Assembly: GCA_903840165.1 (NCBI GenBank)
Contig: CAIMEY010000110.1
Span: 62,001 to 126,000, forward strand
Direction: 5' to 3'
DNA: 64,000 nucleotides
Source: an uncultured Myxococcales bacterium
GTDB taxonomy: Bacteria > Myxococcota_A > UBA9042
Shown here: positions 1-8,367 of the stretch, in pieces
Layout: each line of letters begins with the position of its first letter
Position numbering within the stretch: the stretch's first letter is position 1
The notes under the pieces: generated by a model
Told to the model about the DNA's origin: nothing
Databases searched by the model: none
What the model saw: only the letters and a program-made list of their open reading frames with translations
Position numbers and translations under genes: made by a program

Positions 1-613
1 CGATCTCCACGACCCACCGTTCTGCGATCTGCGCCTGGGGCGTGCCTCGACTCGTCGGTGCGCCAAGAAACGCCGCCAAATGTGCGCGTTCTCGCGGCGT
101 TGCCGTGCCATCCCCTTGCACTCTCAAGGCGTCCAGCAGTTGGGCCGCGGCGAAGTGGGCCAGAGGCGGAGCCTGCGGAAATTCACACAGTTTTTCAAGC
201 GCTTGCAGCGCCTTTGGCTTGTCGCCCTTGGCCGAAAGCACTTCCGCCTGTACCGCAGCCACCCAAACATCGCCCGGCAGATCGGGGGCCAAGCTCGCCA
301 GGGCGATCAGGGCGTCATCGTACTTGTGATCGCGCGCCAGGGCCGCGACCAAGATGCGGCGGGCTTGGATGTTTGTCTTATCAATCTTCAGGGCTTCCTG
401 CGCCTCTTTGAGGGCATCGGTGTTGTCGCCCGCGTCCAGCAGAATCTGCGCCATGCGAAGATTGCGTTCTAATTCGGCGGACTTAGCGGATGACTTGTCC
501 GACTTAGCTGCCTTATCCGGTTTGGCCGCCTGAGTTGGCCGGGCTGCGATGGCAAAAGCAAGGCAAGTGCAGACCGATAGGATACCAAGAAATCGGCGAG
601 ATATCGCGATCAT
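1..613 (-). CDS. Exported TPR-like protein, cut by the left edge
   Basis: An open minus-strand frame begins at the ATG at 613 and runs off the window with no stop, giving 204 residues. An AGGA motif lies about 8 bases before the start. The N-terminus (MIAISRRFLGILSVCTCLAF) is a signal peptide ending near ARPTQA, followed by a Lys/Ser-rich linker. From about residue 47 the sequence is alpha-helical with TPR-like spacing: helix pairs such as LLDAGDNTDALKEAQEAL and VLSAKGDKPKALQALEKL. It is probably a periplasmic scaffold or the N-terminus of a larger TPR protein. The remaining domain architecture lies outside the window, so no function can be given. The TPR call is from repeat spacing only. Confidence 0.7.
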   Translation of the reverse strand, partial: MIAISRRFLGILSVCTCLAFAIAARPTQAAKPDKAAKSDKSSAKSAELERNLRMAQILLDAGDNTDALKEAQEALKIDKTNIQARRILVAALARDHKYDDALIALASLAPDLPGDVWVAAVQAEVLSAKGDKPKALQALEKLCEFPQAPPLAHFAAAQLLDALRVQGDGTATPRERAHLAAFLGAPTSRGTPQAQIAERWVVEI

Positions 614-776
614 AGCGGAGTTCCTTTGCGACGATGTTTCTTTTTTTGCGGTGGCGGCGGCAGCCTTTAGATTGCCGTCAAGCCTACATGCACGCTATGC
701 GCTACGCAACGTTGAGGCAAGTGCAACGGTGCCTTTGGGCGAGCGAGGTCTGTACAAGCGCAATCGAAGAGCGGAG

Positions 777-1748
777 TTAGCGGCTGTTCGCCTGGGGCTG
801 GACCTGTAGAAGGCTGCAGTCAAAGTCTTGTATAAATGCAAGGTTGGCTGCCTCGTAGCCGCCTGGATCGGCATCGCTGCGCCACGCCACGTGCCTCTTG
901 TACCCCGCGGCGATCTGCGCCATGTCCGCGTGATTCCAGCACTTTTCCACCACGCCGACCACCATCCCGGTCCGATGCATGCCCCCGCCGCAGTGCACCA
1001 GCAAATTGCCAACGGGCAACTGGCCTTGGGGATGGACCACGCCGTCCACCACGGCGGCCACCGCCTGCATCGCTTCCCGCCGACTGGCTGTAGAGTCGTC
1101 GGCCCTGAGCTCGTCGCGCCACTTCGATTGCGGTCCCTTGCCTTCGCGCGCGTTGGTGTACGTGCCGCCAACTGCTTGAGCTGACAAGCGTTCTGCCGAC
1201 TCCAAGTCCTCAGTATGCATCGCGCCGGCATAGAGATTGGTCACATGGCGAACCCGCGCATGCGTGACAAGGCTAAAGAAACACGAGTCCTTTTCGCCCG
1301 GTCTAGGCGTAAAGCCGCTGCGAATCAGGGTTACGGGCTCGCCCGCTTTGGTCCTCAGGCCCCGAACCGGCACGGCCCCGAGGTTATGCTGCGCGCCTTC
1401 CACGACCACCGTCCGCACCAGCTGCCAGAAGACCGTGTCGGTTATTAATGTTAGTAGTTCTAAGTGGTTTGCCTGCGGTACTACAGCGCGAGAGCCCACC
1501 GCCGTCAGCACCTCCATGGCCGTCTCCTTGGCGCGATGATGCAAGTCCTTTTGCCAACTTCGGTCCGAATTGCAGTGCAGTGCCTGCCGGTCAATGCCTC
1601 CCTGGCGCAGCGCCTCGGCCTCAAAGGGCAGTAAATCGCCGGAAGATATGGCTGTTTGTGCCGCTGCATTGGCGGCAAGAAACGGTAGTACCGCTGTGCA
1701 ACCAAGCATTTTGTATAGAACCCGATAGCCCGTGCTCCGTTTCGACAT
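777..1748 (-). CDS. Secreted protein tyrosine/dual-specificity phosphatase-like protein
   Basis: A 323-residue protein. The start at 1748 is preferred over an upstream ATG at 1805 because it has GAGG just upstream and gives a signal peptide (basic n-region, then LGCTAVLPFLAANAAAQ). Near the C-terminus lies HCGGGMHRTG, a complete HCx5R phosphatase P-loop with nucleophile Cys253 and Arg259. This predicts a cysteine phosphatase acting outside the cytoplasm on phosphoproteins, phosphoinositides or inositol phosphates; the substrate cannot be read from sequence. The middle of the protein, with a CNSDRSWQKDLHHRAKE stretch, does not match a family I recognise. It stands alone, divergent from the rdgC-like gene. 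Two copies of the GTAGTACCG repeat lie inside the coding sequence, one within the signal-peptide region. Confidence 0.72.
   Translation of the reverse strand: MSKRSTGYRVLYKMLGCTAVLPFLAANAAAQTAISSGDLLPFEAEALRQGGIDRQALHCNSDRSWQKDLHHRAKETAMEVLTAVGSRAVVPQANHLELLTLITDTVFWQLVRTVVVEGAQHNLGAVPVRGLRTKAGEPVTLIRSGFTPRPGEKDSCFFSLVTHARVRHVTNLYAGAMHTEDLESAERLSAQAVGGTYTNAREGKGPQSKWRDELRADDSTASRREAMQAVAAVVDGVVHPQGQLPVGNLLVHCGGGMHRTGMVVGVVEKCWNHADMAQIAAGYKRHVAWRSDADPGGYEAANLAFIQDFDCSLLQVQPQANSR
1456..1484 (-). repeat. GTAG element M (coding, phosphatase gene)
   Basis: Reads GTAGTACCGC then AGGCAAAC on the minus strand. It is a weaker match in the distal part. It lies within the phosphatase coding sequence, opposite in orientation to element H 200 bases away. 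Confidence 0.5.
1683..1711 (+). repeat. GTAG element H (coding, phosphatase signal peptide)
   Basis: CGGTAGTACCGC followed by TGTGCAAC and GCATT. It lies inside the signal-peptide codons of the phosphatase gene on the opposite strand. Confidence 0.65.
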
Positions 1749-2087
1749 GGCGCCTCGCTGGTCAGCCCGCTGCAGGTGGGGCTCACGCAGGCTCAACGAC
1801 ACCATGAGCGACGCTTTGGGGCAAGTTCCCTGGCTCCAAGGCGCCGCACGCGATGTACCTGCAAGGGCGAGGCAATTCGGCGCAGCCCACGGCTAACGGA
1901 GCCTGTGCGGAGAGGTGTTGCGAAGTTTGCGCCATTGCACCGTTTTCCGGGGCCGCCGGCAATTGGCACAAGACTGGAAATCTCATGCAAGAACGCGGTG
2001 TTCCTGCTGGCATTTGACACCGTGCCGGGACGGGTCTAGATCGCCTGCCCCTTTGGCCCAACAGTGGGCTGGCATCAGGAAGGCAGC
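1749..2087. other. Divergent intergenic region, no gene seen
   Basis: This 339-base gap separates the phosphatase and rdgC-like genes and should hold both promoters. Short frames on both strands lack ribosome-binding sites and protein-like composition. I see no repeat or RNA gene. Confidence 0.5.
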
Positions 2088-2714
2088 ATGGGCATCGCCA
2101 GCGGAAACATCAGCTACCTTCGCTTTTTTACAGCGGCTTTGCCGGAAGGCTTCGAGGAGCCCTACTGCGATCTGCTCGCCAGCCACAAGTTCAACGAAAT
2201 CGACCCGCGCTCGGAGCTCGAGGAGAGCGTGGGCTGGGTCGAGTTTGGCGACGCCTTCGATTGCAACTACTCGCCAGACACGCTCGTCAGCAATTCTGGC
2301 CATATTCTACTGCGTTTGCGCATCGACAAGCTGAAGATTCCGGCCGTGAGCCTTAAGGCCTACGTCGATCAAGCGGCGCGGGGTCGGGCGGCCGAGGCGG
2401 GGCGGGACAAGCTCACCAAACGTGAGAAGGACGTCCTCAAGCTAGAGGTGAAAAACCAACTGCGAATGCGGAGTTTGCCGCGGATGCAGTTGGTCGAAGT
2501 CGTGTGGAACGTGAGCACCGGCGAGGTGCGCGTGGCCTCGACGTCCAAGGCGATTGCGACCACCTTTGTCGACAAGTTCGAGAAGACCTTCTCGGTCCAG
2601 CTCAATCCGGTCACCTTGATGACGGTGCTGTCCCTGCGCGGCATGTCCGAAGCGGATGTTACCGCACTGTCCTTGGTCGAAGAAGAACATTTCCATTTGG
2701 TTCGCCACGGTTAG
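2088..2714 (+). CDS. rdgC: RdgC-like recombination-associated protein (short form)
   Basis: A 208-residue cytoplasmic protein. The ATG at 2088 follows AGGAAGG and is preferred to an ATG eight codons upstream. The middle (DKLTKREKDVLKLEVKNQL) followed by a LPRMQLVEVVWN strand matches the pattern of RdgC, the ring-forming DNA-binding protein that restrains RecA-mediated recombination. E. coli RdgC is about 300 residues, so this copy lacks much of the C-terminal part. The next gene, 63 bases downstream on the same strand, may supply a partner or the missing half. The RdgC assignment is from remembered family pattern, not from a search, and a divergent homologue with another role is possible. Confidence 0.65.
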   Translation: MGIASGNISYLRFFTAALPEGFEEPYCDLLASHKFNEIDPRSELEESVGWVEFGDAFDCNYSPDTLVSNSGHILLRLRIDKLKIPAVSLKAYVDQAARGRAAEAGRDKLTKREKDVLKLEVKNQLRMRSLPRMQLVEVVWNVSTGEVRVASTSKAIATTFVDKFEKTFSVQLNPVTLMTVLSLRGMSEADVTALSLVEEEHFHLVRHG

Positions 2715-2777
2715 CCTATTGTGCCTCGCCCCTTTTGCGGGGCACCCTTGCGCCAACGCGTCCCCTCAGGAGTCCAC

Positions 2778-3290
2778 ATGGCAGGCGAAATGCGCGGTAC
2801 CTTCCTCGGTCGCGAGTTCCTTACTTGGCTGTGGTTTGAATCGGAGCGTTCCGGTGGGACGGTCAATTCCGAACAATTTGGCGCGGTTCGCGTAGACTTC
2901 GGCCAGAGGCTTTCCCTGCAGTCGACCAGCGGGGCCCGCGAAGGTTCCACAGTCAAGGCTGAGGCGCCCGGGGAGACCGAAGAGGCCCGCTCGGCCCTGC
3001 GCACCGGCAAGCAGGTGACCACCGCACGTCTGTTCGTCGCCACCGCCGATCGGGAGTTCTGGTTGAGCATTGACGCCGATACCTTTACGTTTTCAGGGGT
3101 GAAGCTGCCCAGCGTCCTCGGCGGCAAGGACGACAACAAGGTCGATGAACGGCTCTTGCTGCTCGACGAACTTGAGGGCGTTGTTGATGAATTGTATATG
3201 ATATTCATTAAGTTGCGTGCCGATCCCCAGGCTTGGCCGGACATTCGTGAAGGCATCCATCAGTGGGTGTTGGCCCAACCGACGGCCTAG
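2778..3290 (+). CDS. Hypothetical partner of the RdgC-like protein
   Basis: A 170-residue cytoplasmic protein starting at the ATG at 2778, which follows AGGAG. A longer frame from 2721 has no ribosome-binding site. The N-terminus contains GREFLTWLWFESE, followed by a beta-rich middle and an acidic helical C-terminus (VDERLLLLDELEGVVDELY). There is no signal peptide or membrane segment. Its tight spacing behind the RdgC-like gene suggests co-transcription and a shared role, possibly the C-terminal half of an RdgC system split into two genes. That link is inference from position and combined length. Confidence 0.65.
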   Translation: MAGEMRGTFLGREFLTWLWFESERSGGTVNSEQFGAVRVDFGQRLSLQSTSGAREGSTVKAEAPGETEEARSALRTGKQVTTARLFVATADREFWLSIDADTFTFSGVKLPSVLGGKDDNKVDERLLLLDELEGVVDELYMIFIKLRADPQAWPDIREGIHQWVLAQPTA

Positions 3291-3384
3291 GAACGGGTCC
3301 AGCGCAGCCAATCCTCTCGCTGTCACTGTTTCCCCTTGACTTGCAACTGCTTGACGGCCCTTGCCCCTTTCTGCGTAGCGTCCC

Positions 3385-4833
3385 GTGCTCTTCACCAGCG
3401 TCCTGTACTGCCTATTCCTGGCCGTGGCTGTCTTCGGCAGTTGGCTGCTGATTCGTCAGCAATCCTTGCGCTTTGCCTTTCTGCTGGTCGCTAGTTGCGT
3501 GTTTTACGCCTCGGCGTGCTTCGGCCTGGGCATACATCCCGCCTTCTTGCTGCTCATCCTGGGCTCTACGTGTTGGGATTTCAGCATTGCTCGACTGCTG
3601 GAGGCGACCGATGTCAGCCAGATTTGGCGCCGGCGTGCCCTCTTAATCGGCAGTGTGGGCATGAACTTGGCCCTGCTGTGCTACTTTAAGTATCTGAATT
3701 TCTTCCTTGATAATGTGGGCGCAGTCCTGCACCTGCTGCACTGGGACGTGGCCCTGCCGACCATTCGCACGGTGCTGCCCATCGGCATTTCCTTCTACAC
3801 GTTCCAGACGATGTCCTATTGCATCGATGTGTATCGTAAGGAAATTCCAGCAGAAAAGAGTCTGCTGCGCTTTGCGCTGTTCTCCACGTTCTTTCCGCAA
3901 CTGGTCGCGGGGCCCATCGTCCGCGCCCATAAGTTCTTGCCCCAACTACATAAAACGCCGTCGCTCAGCGTGGATGATGTCAGCGAAGGCCTGTTTCGCA
4001 TCGGTCGTGGCTTGGCCAAAAAGATCCTCATCGCCGATTTCTTGGCTGTGAACCTGGTCGACCGGGTGTTCAGTCAGCCGCGGCTGTACAGTTCGGCGGA
4101 AATTCTCGTGGGGCTCTATGCCTATACCCTGCAGATTTATTGTGATTTCTCGGGCTATACCGACGTTGCGATCGGCTCGGCGCGCCTGCTCGGCTATCAA
4201 CTGCCCGAAAACTTCATGCGTCCCTATCGAGCGAGAACGGTTGCGGAATTCTGGCGACGTTGGCACATGACCTTGTCGACCTGGCTGCGCCATTACGTGT
4301 TCTTTCCCCTGGGCGGATCGCGGGGATCGCCGTGGCTGGCCCATCGCAATACGCTGATTACATTGACGCTTATCGGCCTTTGGCACGGAGCCAACTGGAC
4401 CTTTGTGCTCTATGGCCTCATCCACGGTATCGCCATTGCCGTCAATCGCACGGCGAGTCGCACGCGGCCCAAGGGTTGGAATCACGACTCGGAGCCGTGG
4501 TGGCAGCAAACCTGGAAGATTGCACTGACATTTCACTTTGTTGTCCTCTTGCGCATCCTCTTTCGCGCGCCAGGCTTGGTTGCGGCCGGCGAAGTGACGC
4601 GGGCTCTGGCTGGCGCTGACTGGAGCCTGGGGCGAATCGGCTACAAAGTTTGGCTTGTTCTTCTGCTGGGTTACGCGATCCATTGGTCGCCGCCGCGCTG
4701 GTTGGACGAGGTCCGGATGCGCTTTGTCTCGTGGCCCGCCCCGGCCCAAGGCGCAGCGCTCGCGGGCTTAGCTGCCTGCATGGCGGCTGTGGCCGAAACG
4801 GATGCCGTTCCCTTTATTTACTTTCAGTTCTAA
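3385..4833 (+). CDS. MBOAT family O-acyltransferase (AlgI-like)
   Basis: A 482-residue polytopic membrane protein with a GTG start. It carries the hallmarks of membrane-bound O-acyltransferases: SFYTFQTMSYCIDVYR, FFPQLVAGPIVR, WRRWHMTLSTWLRHYVFFPLGG (around His294) and LIGLWHGANWTF with the putative catalytic His334. AlgI-type members move acyl groups across the inner membrane to modify extracellular or periplasmic polysaccharides. The next gene begins 15 bases downstream and encodes a single-pass SGNH hydrolase, the usual periplasmic partner. The pair most likely O-acetylates a cell-surface glycan, whose identity is unknown because no polysaccharide synthase lies nearby. Confidence 0.93.
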   Translation: MLFTSVLYCLFLAVAVFGSWLLIRQQSLRFAFLLVASCVFYASACFGLGIHPAFLLLILGSTCWDFSIARLLEATDVSQIWRRRALLIGSVGMNLALLCYFKYLNFFLDNVGAVLHLLHWDVALPTIRTVLPIGISFYTFQTMSYCIDVYRKEIPAEKSLLRFALFSTFFPQLVAGPIVRAHKFLPQLHKTPSLSVDDVSEGLFRIGRGLAKKILIADFLAVNLVDRVFSQPRLYSSAEILVGLYAYTLQIYCDFSGYTDVAIGSARLLGYQLPENFMRPYRARTVAEFWRRWHMTLSTWLRHYVFFPLGGSRGSPWLAHRNTLITLTLIGLWHGANWTFVLYGLIHGIAIAVNRTASRTRPKGWNHDSEPWWQQTWKIALTFHFVVLLRILFRAPGLVAAGEVTRALAGADWSLGRIGYKVWLVLLLGYAIHWSPPRWLDEVRMRFVSWPAPAQGAALAGLAACMAAVAETDAVPFIYFQF

Positions 4834-4848
4834 GGAATTGACCGATTC

Positions 4849-6462
4849 ATGGCTGAGGCAGACAAGCAGCAAACTGAGGCACCTGAGGATGCTTGGCGCG
4901 ACGGGCCCGGTGCTTTGGCCAATGTGCCTTGGCCGGCTCTGGGGCGGCTGGCGGCCTTGCTGGGCATGCTGGTTGGCGCCAGTCTTTTGCCCTACACCAC
5001 GGCGCGGCTGGACAATTATCGCTATTGGGATCGCGTAGATGCAGCGCCCATCCGCGGCGCGCTGACGATGCGGGCACCGCAAAAGCCGGACGATTTCGCG
5101 CCTGCGGGCATGCCCGCCCACGACCAGGAGGAACTCAGCGGTGACCAAGTGCTGCAGCTCGCTGGCGCGGGTCCTAGTCAGCCCTTGCCCAAGGTCGCGA
5201 GTCCGACAACTGGGCTTTCTGGCAGTGCTTCTGAGACTGTGGCGCCGGCTCAACCGCTGCCGCCCAATCCCATGCAGGTGGACGCTGTGGCGCTGGGCGA
5301 CCAGAAGGTTTGGCTCAGCGGCAACGACAACATGGCACCGTTTTATCAGGCGTTGGAGCAACTTACGGCGCATCGGCGACCAAAGGTGCGCATTGCCCAC
5401 TACGGCGATTCACACATCGCTAACGATGGGTTGACCAATATTACTAGGCAGTTGCTGCAGGCTCGCTTTGGCGATGGTGGGCACGGTTTCACCCTGGTTC
5501 AGGGCCGCACCGAATGGTACGTCCACAAAGGCTTGACGCGCGGCGCCTCCGAAGGGTGGCACCTGGTCAATTTCCTCAATGGAAATGCCCGGGATGGCGC
5601 TTATGGCTATGGCGGCGTGGCTGTGGAAGGCGGCGCGGGCGAGTGGTTTTCCCTGGACACGACGTCCAAGCATCGTGCGGCCATATTCTCGCTGTATTAC
5701 AAGAGCTTGGGCAAGGCCATCGTTGCCGTTCGCATCGATGGCAAGGCTGCCCGCGAATTGCACGTGACGGCCGCCGCTGGCACAGATGCCGTGGCGAATT
5801 GGGAAGTTTCCGATGGCCCCCACAGCATCCAATGGCGCGTCACGTCGGGCCGGGTGAAGTGGTACGGCGGCGCGGCTGAACGCAGTGAAGGCTTGATTTA
5901 CGATAGTTTGGGCGAGGTTGGCGCGCGTGGTACCCGCTGGCTCAACGCCGACGAGCACCATTTGCAGGCGCAAATCCAGCAGCGGCCGGTGGACCTGCTG
6001 ATCGTCAACTACGGCGGCAACGAGCGGATGGATAAAATCAGTGAACAGAGCTACTTGGACAAGATGACAAAGGTGATCGGCCAACTGCGTGGCGATCCGT
6101 TGCACACGGCGTGTCTGGTCCTCGGCCCTGGGGATCACGGTGCCAGAGAAAAAGGCAAAATCATCAGTGATCCTGACATTGTACGTATCAACAACTGGCA
6201 GCGCAAACTTGCTCCCCTGGCGCACTGCGCTTTCCTCGATGCCCGGGCGCTGATGGGCGGCGAGGGCGGCATGGGCCGCTGGGTCAAGCAGGGCCTGGGC
6301 TGGAGCGATTGGTCGCATTTTACCGGCAAAGGTGAGCAGGTCATGGGCCTAGCCGTTTACCGTGCGCTTTTGCAGGGAATTTTTCAGTACCAGCAGGGTC
6401 TCGCTGGCGCAGCGCCGGGGCATGGACTGCCGGCTCAGCCGACGCCCGCGCAAGACAAGTAG
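4849..6462 (+). CDS. SGNH/GDSL-type hydrolase or acetyltransferase, membrane-anchored
   Basis: A 537-residue protein with one transmembrane segment (about residues 25-45, LGRLAALLGMLVGASLLPY), then a Pro/Ala-rich linker and a periplasmic SGNH domain. The catalytic set is visible: GDS with Ser188 in AHYGDSHIAND, an Asn in IVNYGGNERMD, and the Asp/His pair in DWSHF at Asp487 and His490. Such proteins act with MBOAT acyltransferases as the periplasmic esterase or acetyltransferase of surface-glycan acylation. It lies 15 bases after the MBOAT gene. Whether it adds or removes acyl groups cannot be decided here. Confidence 0.88.
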   Translation: MAEADKQQTEAPEDAWRDGPGALANVPWPALGRLAALLGMLVGASLLPYTTARLDNYRYWDRVDAAPIRGALTMRAPQKPDDFAPAGMPAHDQEELSGDQVLQLAGAGPSQPLPKVASPTTGLSGSASETVAPAQPLPPNPMQVDAVALGDQKVWLSGNDNMAPFYQALEQLTAHRRPKVRIAHYGDSHIANDGLTNITRQLLQARFGDGGHGFTLVQGRTEWYVHKGLTRGASEGWHLVNFLNGNARDGAYGYGGVAVEGGAGEWFSLDTTSKHRAAIFSLYYKSLGKAIVAVRIDGKAARELHVTAAAGTDAVANWEVSDGPHSIQWRVTSGRVKWYGGAAERSEGLIYDSLGEVGARGTRWLNADEHHLQAQIQQRPVDLLIVNYGGNERMDKISEQSYLDKMTKVIGQLRGDPLHTACLVLGPGDHGAREKGKIISDPDIVRINNWQRKLAPLAHCAFLDARALMGGEGGMGRWVKQGLGWSDWSHFTGKGEQVMGLAVYRALLQGIFQYQQGLAGAAPGHGLPAQPTPAQDK

Positions 6463-6582
6463 CCAATCAACATTTTGTAATAATACGTGAAAAGTCGTCG
6501 AGCGCGGCCGCCGTTGCCCTTCCAAGTCATCGCTGGTACAACGTTGCTCTGGCCAGGGCTGCCTCGCTCGCAAAGGACCTTT

Positions 6583-8169
6583 ATGCATACTTCATTGAAT
6601 TTTCAACGTGTCACTGCGCTGCTGATCGCAGCTTCGCTGACCCCTTGGACCTCCGCCTGTGCACCGAAAAAGGCCGACAAGGGTGCGGCGGCTGAGAACA
6701 TCAAGGCTGACATCGCCGAGGTCATGGCCGCGCGGCGTAAACGAATTGTCAGCATGATGCCCACCGAAGACAGCCCCAAGGGTGACGACGAGCATCCGTG
6801 GCTGGACTGGGTCAAGAAGATCGCTTCGACGCCGCAGAGCACCGAGGTGCAAAAGGCCGGCCTGCATGCCAAGGGCGATGGCGAAGAACAAGTTGAAATG
6901 CTGGCACATTGGCTCGATGCCATGAAGGCCTACTATGTCGAGGAGAAGATCGAGCCCAACGAGTACTGGACCCAACTCGGCAGTGCTCGCCGCGTTTCTA
7001 AAGGGACGCCGTGGGAAGAAGATACGGAATTTGAAACGCTTTTCTTCCACGCCGCTCGGCTCGCCAAGTATTGGACGCTGCAGCAGGCCGATTCCCATGA
7101 CGACCGGGTGATTTCCTTCTTCACCTACTGGAAATTCGTCTTTGATTTCAATCCAAAGACCGCGATTTACGAGGATGAAGTCAACGTGGTCTGCGCGACC
7201 AAACTCGGCGATTTCTGCAAGGACATCCCGATGGAGGAGCGTCCCTTCCAAGTCATGCGGCCTTACTATGAGGGCTATGTTAAGCAAGTTCAGGCATTTC
7301 AAGCGAAATTCCCCAACAGCCCCTACAATACCCTGCTCGGAAGGGTCGCGGCAATTTTCAAAGAACGCGGCACCAAGATCGCAAAATGGCAGGAATTCCC
7401 AGTTTTGCCCGAGATTCGCTCCACCATTCCGGCGCCCGTGCGCGGCAATGCAATCCTGGAGATCACCAGCAAGGGCGTGACAGTATTTGACAATGCGGTG
7501 CGGGCTGTCGACAAAGGCTGGAAGGCCGATTGGACCCCAGATGCCAAATTGAGTGAGGAAATCAGCAAGTTGACCGAGGAAATCCGGGCCGCGCCATCGT
7601 CTGCCTTCAACCAAAGCGAAGTCAAGCTCGTGGCGGAAGCCAATGTGCCCGTCAAGTACTTTGAACCATTGCTAAAATCCTTCATCATCGGCGAACACGC
7701 CAAGGAATGGGCCGTGGAGTGGCTGGTCGGACGGCGCCGCCTTGACGGCAGCAATCGCCGCGCGGGCTACCAGATCTATGTGTTGCCCAAGGAGAAAGCC
7801 ATCGCCTTCAAGCTCAGGGTTGGCGGCAAAGCCAGCCAATGCTCGGCTTGGGCCGTTGTTGGCCGCGACCCGTTTGAAGCCAAGGGATTTCAAGCTGTTG
7901 CCTATCATGACGGCAAGGCCATCCACTTGACCAAGGTCGGCAATGACGGGGCCATCCTCAGCGACCAGACTGTACCATCAGGTCCGGACAGCGCAGAACG
8001 CTTGGACAATTGGGCCGATGGCCAGACGGTTACGCTGGCGGTGGCGGTCCAAGAAAACGTGACGTACGAGCAGTGGCTCGAAGCGCTCAACGGCGTCGCG
8101 CTAGATTGTGACAAGGACGAGTGCAAGTTGCAGCGCAATCAGCCTGTGTTTATCGCGACTTGCAAGTAG
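6583..8169 (+). CDS. Hypothetical lipoprotein
   Basis: A 528-residue lipoprotein. The ATG at 6583 is chosen over a GTG at 6487 because AAAGGA precedes it and it begins a lipoprotein signal peptide ending in the lipobox TSAC. The mature protein starts with a Lys/Ala-rich stretch and is largely helical, with Trp-rich segments and a beta-rich C-terminal part. Four cysteines lie near the C-terminus (ALDCDKDECKL, ATCK). No family is recognised. It follows the MBOAT-SGNH pair on the same strand with a gap of about 120 bases, so it may belong to the same surface-glycan process. Confidence 0.75.
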   Translation: MHTSLNFQRVTALLIAASLTPWTSACAPKKADKGAAAENIKADIAEVMAARRKRIVSMMPTEDSPKGDDEHPWLDWVKKIASTPQSTEVQKAGLHAKGDGEEQVEMLAHWLDAMKAYYVEEKIEPNEYWTQLGSARRVSKGTPWEEDTEFETLFFHAARLAKYWTLQQADSHDDRVISFFTYWKFVFDFNPKTAIYEDEVNVVCATKLGDFCKDIPMEERPFQVMRPYYEGYVKQVQAFQAKFPNSPYNTLLGRVAAIFKERGTKIAKWQEFPVLPEIRSTIPAPVRGNAILEITSKGVTVFDNAVRAVDKGWKADWTPDAKLSEEISKLTEEIRAAPSSAFNQSEVKLVAEANVPVKYFEPLLKSFIIGEHAKEWAVEWLVGRRRLDGSNRRAGYQIYVLPKEKAIAFKLRVGGKASQCSAWAVVGRDPFEAKGFQAVAYHDGKAIHLTKVGNDGAILSDQTVPSGPDSAERLDNWADGQTVTLAVAVQENVTYEQWLEALNGVALDCDKDECKLQRNQPVFIATCK

Positions 8170-8219
8170 CTGGGCTTGGATGCTTGCCTAGGTCCGCGGA
8201 TCTGGACCAGCAGCAACGC

Positions 8220-8270
8220 TAGGCGAACACCGTGTGTAGGCGAACACCGCGTGTAGGCGAACACCTTGTA
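8220..8270. repeat. Three-copy 17-bp tandem repeat
   Basis: The unit TAGGCGAACACC plus 5 bases occurs at 8220, 8237 and 8254, an exact 17-base period. The first 12 bases are identical in all three copies. It lies between the convergent lipoprotein and glycosyltransferase genes. No dyad symmetry is seen within the unit. Confidence 0.9.
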
Positions 8271-8367
8271 TAGCGACGGGTAAACGCCCGAATAGCACAG
8301 GGAATCTTCGGCGCAGACTCACCCACGCGGTCCGGCAACGCGTCGCCCTTCGGCGTCTGCGCCTGCG

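Noticed and set aside
3946..4749. A 267-codon minus-strand frame opposite the MBOAT gene
   Set aside because: The MBOAT frame carries all family motifs. The antisense product is basic with no fold.
8220..8270. CRISPR array
   Set aside because: The period is 17 bases with 5-base variable parts, far too short for repeat plus spacer, and no cas genes are present.
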